From NCBI GenBank assembly GCA_035528375.1, contig DATKYS010000100.1, forward strand, positions 1 through 33,705: 33,705 bases of DNA, read 5' to 3'. Shown here in pieces: positions 7,027 to 13,499 of this stretch (positions are counted from its first letter, which is position 1; every line of letters starts with the position of its first letter). This DNA comes from a bacterium (lineage in GTDB: Bacteria; RBG-13-66-14). The position numbers and the translations under genes were made by a program. The notes under the pieces are model-generated. The model was not told where the DNA came from and did not search any database. It saw nothing but the letters and a program-made list of their open reading frames with translations.

Positions 7027-8937
7027 GTGGAAAAAAGGATACGGTTCGACAAGGTTTTGCACGGAAGTTGGCGCATGGCGCTTCTGGGTGCGTTGGGCGG
7101 TTACATCTTCCTGGTCTACTTCTACGTTTCCGACTGGGTCGCCACCGGTACACTCCAGGGCTGGAATCCTATCGTCAACGGCTTCTGGGGCGTTCTGCGG
7201 AACCTTTCCGCCGCGCTCTTCTTCTACCCGGCGGTCGGCCTCGCCGTCAACCTCGTCCTCGGCGCTCTGATGACGCTCGTTACCGGCCTCATCGGCCTCG
7301 ACGAGAAAAATCGGCGTCGAGTCGGCGTGATCGCGGTGGGCGTCGTCGCCTTCGCCGTTCTGGGCCTGCCCGTATTTTGGGAACGGGACCACCTTCAGTG
7401 TATTTTCACCGTCGGTTACGTCGTCAATCTGGCGATGGGAGCCGGCTTCGTTTATTTCGCACTGCGACTGCCCGAGCTCGTAGAGGGTATTTCCCGGTGG
7501 GCCGGTTGGGTCCTGGCCACCTCGGCAGTCCTCTGGTTCGCCTTCTGCTTTATCTTTCCTTCCACCTTCTTCCCGGCGGATCGCGATAACCGCACACCGC
7601 CCGGCCCCAATGTGGTCGTCTTCCTCTCCGACGCCCTCCGGGCCGACGTCAGTTCGCTCTACGGAGGCGCCGTACCGATGCCCAACCTGGAGCGGCTCGC
7701 CGCCCGCGGGGTCACCTTCGACCGCTGCTTCGCCCCCTCGAGCTGGACCATCCCCGGTGTCGTCGCGCTCTTCACCGGCCTGGCGCCCGAGGTGAGCGGG
7801 ATGGATTCCGTCGGAGCATTCCCCCCGAGTCTGCCCTACCTGCCCGAGCAGCTCTCCCGCCGCGGCTACCGCACGTGGTGCATGATGGCCAACCCCCTGT
7901 TGACGCCGGAACTGGGCATCAGCAGGGGTTTCGACCACTACGGCCTCCAAACTTTGTACTTTTACGGGCAGGGCTTCCTGGAGCACGGTCGGTCCCTCTA
8001 CGATTCGGCCGCCTTCGGATTGAATCGTATTCTGTGTGCGCTCGACTATGAGCGCCTGACCAACCTGGGTTTCGAGGCCTCCCTGGACTTGCTCCGCTCG
8101 CTCGATTCGCGGGGCGGAGACTTCGTCTACCTCCACCTATACGACCCCCATGCGCCCTACCGCCCCCCGAAGCGTTTCCTGCCGAAGGATGGTTACGAGG
8201 GTCCGTACGCTGAGAACAGCGGGGACTTCCTCGATCACAGGGACGAGCTGACCGAAGAGGACGTGGCGCGGCTCAAGCAACTGTACGAGGCCGAGGTGCG
8301 GATGGTGGACGAGGTCCTGGGCCGGGCGTTGGATGTCCTCGACGACCGGGGCTCGTGGGAAAACACGGTCTTCATCTTCCTGGCCGACCACGGGGAGGAG
8401 TTCGCCGAACACGGCATGATCGAGCACTTCAACGTCAACCTGCAACACGAACTTACCCACGTACCCCTGGTCATTTACTGGCCCGGCAGGTTCGAGGGCG
8501 GGGGACACTTCACCCGACCGGTGGGGCTGGCCGACGTCTACGCTACTCTCGCCAACGGCTTAGGGGTCGCGTACGACGAGACGACGATCAACGGCCGATC
8601 GCTCATCACCTCTTCTTTCGAGGAACGGCCCGTCTTCGCCCAGCGATGTATGAACGAGGAGGACGAACACGTCCGCTCCGACTTCGTCGTCCGCGATGAA
8701 GCCGCGCTCTTCGTGAACTATGATGACGACATTGAGGAGCTCTACCTGGACTACTACTCAAACCGGGAGAATGTGGCCGATGATAACCCGGATCTGGTGG
8801 CCGAACTCAAGGCGCTCATCAGCGGATGGCATGAGCGCAACGCGGAATTGATCGAACACTACGGGACGGGGGGCGACGTGGGGCCGGTGGATCCGGAACA
8901 CTTGGAGCAGTTGCGGGCGGTGGGGTACATCCAATGA
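7027..8937 (+). CDS. Membrane-anchored sulfatase-fold hydrolase/phosphotransferase (paralog 2)
   Basis: The 636-aa protein is collinear with its upstream neighbour over its whole length. It shares the membrane part (GFWGVLRNLSAALFF), VFLSDALRAD (Asp202, Asp207), the nucleophile segment SWTIPGVVALFTG with Thr241, HLYDPHAPYRPP, FLADHGEEFAEHG and a closing LRAVGYIQ. The GTG start at 7027 lies 8 bases after the upstream stop, and a GAGG ribosome binding site overlaps that stop, so the two are probably co-translated. The membrane region is better conserved than expected for a simple anchor (GNPIV/GFWG area), hinting at a shared membrane-bound substrate or partner. The 3' end converges on the deacetylase gene with only 5 bp between them. 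The exact substrate is unknown. Confidence 0.9.
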   Translation: MEKRIRFDKVLHGSWRMALLGALGGYIFLVYFYVSDWVATGTLQGWNPIVNGFWGVLRNLSAALFFYPAVGLAVNLVLGALMTLVTGLIGLDEKNRRRVGVIAVGVVAFAVLGLPVFWERDHLQCIFTVGYVVNLAMGAGFVYFALRLPELVEGISRWAGWVLATSAVLWFAFCFIFPSTFFPADRDNRTPPGPNVVVFLSDALRADVSSLYGGAVPMPNLERLAARGVTFDRCFAPSSWTIPGVVALFTGLAPEVSGMDSVGAFPPSLPYLPEQLSRRGYRTWCMMANPLLTPELGISRGFDHYGLQTLYFYGQGFLEHGRSLYDSAAFGLNRILCALDYERLTNLGFEASLDLLRSLDSRGGDFVYLHLYDPHAPYRPPKRFLPKDGYEGPYAENSGDFLDHRDELTEEDVARLKQLYEAEVRMVDEVLGRALDVLDDRGSWENTVFIFLADHGEEFAEHGMIEHFNVNLQHELTHVPLVIYWPGRFEGGGHFTRPVGLADVYATLANGLGVAYDETTINGRSLITSSFEERPVFAQRCMNEEDEHVRSDFVVRDEAALFVNYDDDIEELYLDYYSNRENVADDNPDLVAELKALISGWHERNAELIEHYGTGGDVGPVDPEHLEQLRAVGYIQ

Positions 8938-8942
8938 GGGGC

Positions 8943-9845
8943 TCACTCCGGGAGGCTGCCCGGGATGCCGTCGGAGACGTAGAGGCCTTCGTGGTTCGCC
9001 AGCCAGCGCGGGGTGTGGCCGTTGCCGCCCTCGCGCGTGTGCATCTCGATGCGGGGCATTGAGAGGCGCTGCTGCAGGAAGGTCGGGTCGGCGGGGCTGG
9101 GCGCCGGGTTGTCCCAAGTCACGAAGGCGAGGTCCATCCGATAGTCCACCCCGTCGAAGCTGCCGGCCTCGACGGCCTCGAAGCTCCCGGGTTCCCTGGG
9201 CGTCCGGCCGTAGGGGTAGGCGAAGAAGCGGACACGCCCCTCGAGCTCGGGGCACAGGTCGTAGAGCGCCGCCTGGCAGAGGCCGATCTGCCGCCGCACC
9301 TGGTAAGAATCACAGTGGCGCAGGTTCACGTGGTCCGAGGTGTGGTTGCCGACCTCGTAACCGTTCTCCACGAGCCACAGGAGCTTCTCCCCCGCCGTGG
9401 CCGCGTCGCCGAAGGGGACGACCCACACGCCGGCGTTGAGGAAGAATAGCGCGGTGTGCCCGAAGTCGGGGTGCTCCCGGGCGAAACCCTCGATGACGCC
9501 CACGGCGCAGTCGGGGTCTATCGAGCCGTCCGGGAGGAGGCGGAAGTTATCGGGAAAACCGTCGTCGAAGGTGAGGATGAGCGGCTTGCGACCGGCGGGG
9601 ACCAGGAACGCGTCCTCGTAGTAATCCGAGAGCGAGATAAGGACGAAGCCCGCCTCGTAGAGCTGGAGGAGCTGGTTAAAAAAAACCGCCGGCGGCACGT
9701 TGTAGATCGTGTCCAGCGCGGCGGAGACGTGGTGGTACATGAGGATGGGGACACCCCCGGACTCGTCGGGCTCGCAGGTAAGCGGGGCCTCCGCGGCCGG
9801 CGCGGCGGCGACGAGAATCAAAAGAGCGAGGAGCGCGAGGGGCAT
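8943..9845 (-). CDS. Secreted polysaccharide deacetylase (NodB/CE4 type)
   Basis: The 300-aa protein starts with a signal peptide (MPLALLALLILVAAAPAAEA). The ATG at 9845 is chosen because the frame extends upstream only through a TTG and a non-signal-like stretch that overlaps the promoter. Motifs of the CE4 family are present: GVPILMYHHV (31-40), the metal-binding TFDDG (92-96) and HTSDH (168-172), which supplies the two metal His. Such enzymes remove N- or O-acetyl groups from chitin-like, peptidoglycan or exopolysaccharide chains using a divalent metal (family knowledge). The protein is probably periplasmic or exported. It is divergent from a glycosyltransferase gene, which fits a role in polysaccharide maturation. 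Confidence 0.9.
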   Translation of the reverse strand: MPLALLALLILVAAAPAAEAPLTCEPDESGGVPILMYHHVSAALDTIYNVPPAVFFNQLLQLYEAGFVLISLSDYYEDAFLVPAGRKPLILTFDDGFPDNFRLLPDGSIDPDCAVGVIEGFAREHPDFGHTALFFLNAGVWVVPFGDAATAGEKLLWLVENGYEVGNHTSDHVNLRHCDSYQVRRQIGLCQAALYDLCPELEGRVRFFAYPYGRTPREPGSFEAVEAGSFDGVDYRMDLAFVTWDNPAPSPADPTFLQQRLSMPRIEMHTREGGNGHTPRWLANHEGLYVSDGIPGSLPE

Positions 9846-9872
9846 CGTCCGCCGGGGCTCTGGGGCGCCCCA

Positions 9873-9902
9873 AGTATAGCTTCCCGGGACGGTCCGGGAC
9901 AA
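9873..9902 (-). promoter_or_regulatory. Predicted promoter of the deacetylase gene
   Basis: On the minus strand, TTGTCC (-35, 9897-9902) lies 18 bp from TATACT (-10, 9873-9878). It sits back to back with the glycosyltransferase promoter, so the two genes may be controlled together. Confidence 0.45.
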
Positions 9903-9913
9903 ACCCCCAAAGC

Positions 9914-9942
9914 TTTACCTCGGGACCCCGGTCCGCTATAAT
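9914..9942 (+). promoter_or_regulatory. Predicted promoter of the glycosyltransferase gene
   Basis: TTTACC (-35, 9914-9919), a 17-bp spacer and a perfect TATAAT (-10, 9937-9942) lie 38 bp upstream of the ATG at 9980. Confidence 0.65.
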
Positions 9943-9979
9943 CCCACTCCCGACGTTTCTCCGAACGGGGATTAAAGCG

Positions 9980-11164
9980 ATGCCGGCGGCGATAATCATC
10001 TTCTGGGTAGCCTTCGGGGTGATGGCTTTTATCTACTTCGCCTACCCCCTCCTCCTGGCTTTCCTCGCGAAAATCATCCGCCGCCTCCCCAAGGGCGACC
10101 CGGATTACCGGCCCACCTTCACCGTCTTCATCCCCTGCCACAACGAGGCGGGCAACATCCGGGCGAAGATCGAAAACATCCTCGCCCTGGATTACCCGGC
10201 GGACAAGCTCGAGGTTCTCATCGCCGACGACGGTTCCGGCGACGGCACCGCGGAAGTCGCCCTCGCCTGCCTGGAGGAGAAGGGCATAGTCGAGCCGAGG
10301 CCGGGATACCCGTGCTTCAGAATCGAGATTTTTCCCGAGAACCGGGGCAAGACCTACGTGATGAACGCGCTCTCGCCGACCTGCCGGGGCGAGATAATCG
10401 TTTACTCCGACGCCAACGTGCGCTTAGAGCGCGACTCGCTGAAGGGTTTTGCGGAGCTCTTCGCCGACCCCGAGGTGGGGTGCGTGGGCGGCGACCTGGT
10501 CCAGCGGCCGCCCGAGGGCGAGGAAACCGGCATCGCCTTCGGCAACAGCTTCCTGCGGCGCTTCGAGGACCGGGTCAAGGTGTGGGAGGGGCAGATCAAG
10601 ACCTGCCTCTTCGTCCAGGGTGGACACATGGCACTGCGGCGTGAGCTTTACCGGCCGTCGCCGCCCGAGGTCTCGCCGGACATGCTCCTCACCGTGGCCG
10701 CCTGGGCCCAGGGCAGGCGCACCCTGGAAAACCCGAGGGTCAAGGGCTGGGAGTACACCCAGACCCGGCTGGAGAACGAGTTCAAGCGCGACGTGCGGTT
10801 GACCGTGCTGCGGATGAGCGTCTTCCGGTACATCCCTCGCGTCCTGCCGCGCCGGGGGCATTTCTTCTACCACCTGCACGTCTTTTTACGGAAAAAGCTG
10901 CGCGAGGCGACACCCTTCGCGGTGCTGGCCATGCTGGGGGCGGGGATCGCAGCGGCCTTCGCCGGGGGGTTCTACCTCTGGCTGGCCCTGGCCCAGGCGC
11001 TTTTCTACCTCCTGGTCCTGGTGGGGTGGATCGGCCGCAACCGGCTGCCGGGGATAATCTGTGCGCCTTTTTTCGCGGTGAACCTCTTCGCGGCGCAGCT
11101 CGTCGGGGTGCTGAGGTATTGGACGGGCCGGCGGGCGGTCACCTGGAAGCCGCGCGGCGACTAG
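9980..11164 (+). CDS. Membrane glycosyltransferase, family 2 (cellulose-synthase-like)
   Basis: The 394-aa protein has one N-terminal transmembrane helix (about 4-32), a GT-A domain and two to three C-terminal helices (about 312-380). The GT2 signature is complete: VFIPCHNEAGNI (49-60), LIADDGSGDGT (80-90), the DxD-type YSDANV (142-147) and FVQGGH before the acceptor region. The segment near 264-273 corresponds to the Q/RxxRW area but is poorly conserved. Such enzymes transfer a sugar from a nucleotide donor to a lipid or growing polysaccharide at the inner face of the membrane. The divergent deacetylase suggests an N-acetylated exopolysaccharide of the poly-GlcNAc type as one possibility (inference). 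Confidence 0.9.
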   Translation: MPAAIIIFWVAFGVMAFIYFAYPLLLAFLAKIIRRLPKGDPDYRPTFTVFIPCHNEAGNIRAKIENILALDYPADKLEVLIADDGSGDGTAEVALACLEEKGIVEPRPGYPCFRIEIFPENRGKTYVMNALSPTCRGEIIVYSDANVRLERDSLKGFAELFADPEVGCVGGDLVQRPPEGEETGIAFGNSFLRRFEDRVKVWEGQIKTCLFVQGGHMALRRELYRPSPPEVSPDMLLTVAAWAQGRRTLENPRVKGWEYTQTRLENEFKRDVRLTVLRMSVFRYIPRVLPRRGHFFYHLHVFLRKKLREATPFAVLAMLGAGIAAAFAGGFYLWLALAQALFYLLVLVGWIGRNRLPGIICAPFFAVNLFAAQLVGVLRYWTGRRAVTWKPRGD

Positions 11165-11166
11165 GG

Positions 11167-11196
11167 TTGCCTTGGGGGCGGATTTGGCGGTATAAT
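11167..11196 (+). promoter_or_regulatory. Predicted promoter of the tRNA transcript
   Basis: TTGCCT (-35, 11167-11172), an 18-bp spacer and TATAAT (-10, 11191-11196). Transcription from here would cross the tandem repeat and the tRNA and stop at 11539. Confidence 0.6.
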
Positions 11197-11215
11197 GCCG
11201 CCTGCTGCGGGGCGG

Positions 11216-11428
11216 TGTCGAGCTTCAAGCTCAATCAATAACGTGGGTTAGTGTAAAGGGTATTGCTCGCGGGAACGGACGAACGAAGTCTAGAAACCTC
11301 TCCCCGCGGTACTGTGTCAAGCTTCAAGCTTAAATATACTTCAATCAGTTTACCGGGGTTCGCTCGCGGGAACAGGTAAAAGGAGTCCAGCAACCTCTAT
11401 CCGCGGAATTGTGTCAAGCTTCAAGCTT
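11216..11428 (+). repeat. Tandem repeat of about 98 bp in the tRNA leader (two full units and the start of a third)
   Basis: The word TGTC(A/G)AGCTTCAAGCT recurs at 11216, 11315 and 11412, giving periods of 99 and 97 bp. Within each unit a GCTCGCGGGAAC word (near 11265 and 11362) is followed about 30 bases later by CCGCGG, so each unit can fold into a CGCGG/CCGCG hairpin. AAGCTTCAAGCTT is itself nearly palindromic. The third unit ends two bases before the tRNA. No open reading frame of note is present. The repeat lies between a promoter and a tRNA, so it is probably transcribed as the tRNA leader. Its function is unknown. Confidence 0.75.
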
Positions 11429-11430
11429 GG

Positions 11431-11507
11431 GGCGGAGTAGCTCAGCCGGTTAGAGCACACGGCTCATATCCGTGGAGTCAAGGGTTCGAGTCCCTTCTCC
11501 GCCACCA
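11431..11507 (+). tRNA. tRNA with CAT anticodon, probably elongator tRNA-Met
   Basis: The cloverleaf is complete: acceptor GGCGGAG/CTCCGCC (11431-11437 and 11497-11503), D stem GCTC/GAGC, anticodon stem CACGG/CCGTG with loop CTCATAT (anticodon CAT at 11465-11467), T stem AAGGG/CCCTT with TTCGAGT, and an encoded ACCA. It is not the initiator: the 1-72 pair is G-C and the anticodon stem lacks the three G-C pairs. A tRNA-Ile decoding AUA through lysidine also has CAT and cannot be fully excluded, but the overall sequence looks like elongator Met. Confidence 0.93.
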
Positions 11508-11512
11508 AACCG

Positions 11513-11539
11513 AAAGCATCCCCGGAAGGGATGCTTTTT
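11513..11539 (+). terminator. Terminator of the tRNA transcript
   Basis: A stem AAAGCATCCC (11513-11522), loop CGGAA and GGGATGCTTT (11528-11537) run into a T tract. It also lies just downstream of the converging copy C (ends 11556). Confidence 0.85.
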
Positions 11540-11555
11540 CGACGCGTTCCGCGGG

Positions 11556-12566
11556 TCAGTACAGCGCCTTGATTTCGCCCCAGGTGCAGTTCTCCACTCC
11601 CGGATTGTCCTCGGTTCCGAAGCTCCAAACGATGTCGTGGCGGGTTTCGTTGCCAAACGCGTCGGCCAGGCCGGCGGCCACGGTGCAGGTGATGACGTCG
11701 GCGTAGGGCAGGTCCACATCGGGCATGAAGGTGCAGACAACGTCGAGGGGGTCCGTGTCGTCAATGTACAGGTCCCCCGATATCACGCCGGTCGGCGAGG
11801 GGCCGTCGGTACTGAAGGCCAGGGCGAAGCCGTGGACTTTCTTCGAGGTGTCCTCGACGGTGAACTCGATGGTCGCCACGTCCACCCCGGAGATGTCGTC
11901 CACCACGTGGAATGTGATTATCATGCCCACGGGCACGCCCTCGGCGCCGTCCTCGGGGTCCATGTCGGTCACCTCGGGCGGACGGAAGTCCTCGCCGGGG
12001 TCGTCCTCCCAGTAGCAACGGAGCATGAAGTCGCCGAAGAGTGTGGTTCTGCCCCAGGAGCCCTGGTAACCCGTCCAGTCATGCGTACCGGATACCGCGT
12101 CCACGCCCATCGAATCACAATTTGGATAGTCGCCGAACTGCTCGAAGGCGACGTAGAAGGTGCTGGTGGACAGGGGGACGGCGGTGTCGAGCCACTCCAT
12201 GTAGCCCGGCTCATCGAATCCCATATAAGTCCGGTCGAGGTCCACGCCGGGATACCCCCCGTCGTCGTCGAAGACATGCATGTAGCAGCCCTGGTAGGTG
12301 CCGTCGGGCCAGTTCGGGTATGTCACGGCCCCGTAGGCGGTGACCAGGGCGTCGGCGACACCGCCGGTCTTCTGGTCGTCGAACTGGACGGCCCACATGT
12401 CGCCGCCGGTCCACCAGCACCACCCGCTGGTCAGGATGCCGTCGTCCCAGTAGAACTCGTATTCCGTCGGCGGGCCGGGGTGGGCGTTACAGGCGGGTCC
12501 GGTGGTGGTTAAGGCGTTGAAGGCCAGGCATGGCGCTACGACGAACAACAAAAGCAGTCGTTTCAT
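11556..12566 (-). CDS. WDDG/KALY family secreted protein with one Ig-like module (copy C, 336 aa)
   Basis: The ATG at 12566 starts a signal peptide (MKRLLLLFVVAPCLAFNA) and has GGGGG a few bases upstream. The longer frame would need a TTG inside the promoter-proximal leader. Residues about 28-188 are the WDDG domain (EYEFYWDDG 35-43, QGCYMHVFDDDGGYPG, FYVAFEQFGDY, FGDFMLRCYW). Residues about 197-319 form an Ig-like/Big_5-type module (PPEVTDMDPEDGAEGVPV, FHVVDDISGVDVATIEFTVE, GLADAFGNET). The protein closes with CTWGEIKALY. It is the first gene of the tandem cluster, tail to tail with the tRNA. The function is unknown. Big_5-like modules are common in surface and adhesion proteins. Confidence 0.9.
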   Translation of the reverse strand: MKRLLLLFVVAPCLAFNALTTTGPACNAHPGPPTEYEFYWDDGILTSGWCWWTGGDMWAVQFDDQKTGGVADALVTAYGAVTYPNWPDGTYQGCYMHVFDDDGGYPGVDLDRTYMGFDEPGYMEWLDTAVPLSTSTFYVAFEQFGDYPNCDSMGVDAVSGTHDWTGYQGSWGRTTLFGDFMLRCYWEDDPGEDFRPPEVTDMDPEDGAEGVPVGMIITFHVVDDISGVDVATIEFTVEDTSKKVHGFALAFSTDGPSPTGVISGDLYIDDTDPLDVVCTFMPDVDLPYADVITCTVAAGLADAFGNETRHDIVWSFGTEDNPGVENCTWGEIKALY

Positions 12567-12594
12567 GTGCCCCCACTTTCCCAACACGACTTAT

Positions 12595-12623
12595 AAAATA
12601 CTACATTTTCTCTCCGGGTGCAA
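12595..12623 (-). promoter_or_regulatory. Predicted promoter of copy C
   Basis: On the minus strand, TTGCAC (-35, 12618-12623), a 17-bp spacer and TATTTT (-10, 12595-12600). The spacing matches the other family promoters, but this one lacks their TGC before the -10. Confidence 0.5.
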
Positions 12624-12669
12624 GAAGAGGGACGACCGCGGCCGCTCCTCATCCAGTTTGAAAAATCTT

Positions 12670-13299
12670 CTAGTACAACGCCTTAACCCGCCCCCAGGTG
12701 ATCTCCTCGACGGCGGGCAGCCCGTCCTCCCAGTAGCAGCGGAGCATGAAGTCACCGAACATGGTGGTGGGGGCCCAGGAGTCCTGGTAGCCGGTCCAGT
12801 TGTGCGTACCGGCCGCGCCGTCCACGTAGATTGAATCGCAGTTCGAGTAGCTACCTATCTGCTCGAAGGCGATGTAGAAGGTGCCGGTGGTCACGTTGAG
12901 GGGATCGGTCTCCGGGGGTGTCCACTCGAATCCGCTGATCTCGAGCGGGCAGTAGGTGCGGTCCAGCTCGCCGCCCGGATAGCCGCCCAGGTCCCCGAAG
13001 GTGTGCATGTAGCAGCCCTGGCCCGACCCATCCGGCCAGCCCGACGAATAGGAGTAAACACCGTAGAGGTTGATCACGCCGGGCTCGCCGCCGGTTTTGA
13101 CATCGTCGAACTGCACGGCCCAGTAGTTGCCGCCGCCGGTGTACCAGCACCAGCCGCTGCTCATAATGCCGTCGTCCCAGTAGAACTCGTACTCCGTGGG
13201 GGGCTGGGGATGGGCGTTCGGGGGGGCGCTGACGGTCTGCACGGCGTTGGCGGCCAGGGTCGCCGCGGCGAGAAACAGTATCCAGAAAAGCTTTTTCAT
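12670..13299 (-). CDS. WDDG/KALY family secreted protein (copy D, 209 aa, no Ig module)
   Basis: The ATG at 13299 is preferred over two GTG codons just upstream, because GAGGAG then lies at a normal distance. The signal peptide is MKKLFWILFLAAATLAANA. The domain runs from EYEFYWDDGIMSSGW through FDDVKTGG, QGCYMHTFGDLGGYPG, FYIAFEQIGSY and FGDFMLRCYWEDG. The tail ITWGRVKALY follows directly, with no Ig-like module. Compared with copies B and I the loop after the YGPG block is longer (TPPETDPLNVTTGT). The genes on either side contain Ig modules, so module content varies from neighbour to neighbour. The function is unknown; it is presumably exported. Confidence 0.9.
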   Translation of the reverse strand: MKKLFWILFLAAATLAANAVQTVSAPPNAHPQPPTEYEFYWDDGIMSSGWCWYTGGGNYWAVQFDDVKTGGEPGVINLYGVYSYSSGWPDGSGQGCYMHTFGDLGGYPGGELDRTYCPLEISGFEWTPPETDPLNVTTGTFYIAFEQIGSYSNCDSIYVDGAAGTHNWTGYQDSWAPTTMFGDFMLRCYWEDGLPAVEEITWGRVKALY

Positions 13300-13358
13300 C
13301 ACCACTCCTCGTCAATCAGTAGTTCGAAGGATACTAGCCTAAGGATATCCTCATTTAT

Positions 13359-13388
13359 AGTATAACGTCCCGGCGTTCAATTTTCCAA
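13359..13388 (-). promoter_or_regulatory. Predicted promoter of copy D
   Basis: On the minus strand, TTGGAA (-35, 13383-13388) lies 18 bp from TATACT (-10, 13359-13364). An alternative reading is TTGAAC with TATAAA at 15 bp. The region is A/T-rich and lies just after the terminator of copy E. Confidence 0.4.
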
Positions 13389-13394
13389 GCAATA

Positions 13395-13426
13395 AAAAAG
13401 GCGGCCGCTCGGCCGCCCGTTTTTTT
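13395..13426 (-). terminator. Terminator downstream of copy E
   Basis: GCGGCCG (13401-13407), two-base loop and CGGCCGC (13410-13416), flanked by A6 on one side and T7 on the other, form a strong hairpin. The A run on the plus strand gives the T tract for minus-strand transcripts coming from copy E. Confidence 0.85.
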
Positions 13427-13440
13427 ATCCAACGAGAATC

Positions 13441-13475
13441 GGTACAGCGCCTTCACACACCCCAGTTCGTCAAAA
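13441..13475 (-). pseudogene. 3'-end relic of a WDDG/KALY gene
   Basis: On the minus strand this stretch reads LGCVKALY and is then followed by an Arg codon instead of a stop. On the plus strand, GTACAGCGCCTTCAC is identical to the 3' end of copy G (near 16217), and the next bases differ at only a few positions. Nothing upstream of it is recognisable; it abuts the spacer behind copy E. It is best explained as the leftover end of a deleted paralog. Confidence 0.6.
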
Positions 13476-13499
13476 CCGCCCCCGCCCCGCCCGCGGGTG

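Noticed and set aside
5105-8937. True type I sulfatases
   Set aside because: The Cx(P/A)xR formylglycine motif is missing in both proteins. Thr occupies the aligned position.
11216-11428. CRISPR array
   Set aside because: Only three repeats with a period of about 98 bp, and the intervening sequences share the same hairpin words rather than being unique spacers. No cas gene is in the window.
11431-11507. Initiator tRNA-fMet
   Set aside because: Position 1-72 is a normal G-C pair and the anticodon stem is CACGG/CCGTG without the three G-C pairs of initiators.
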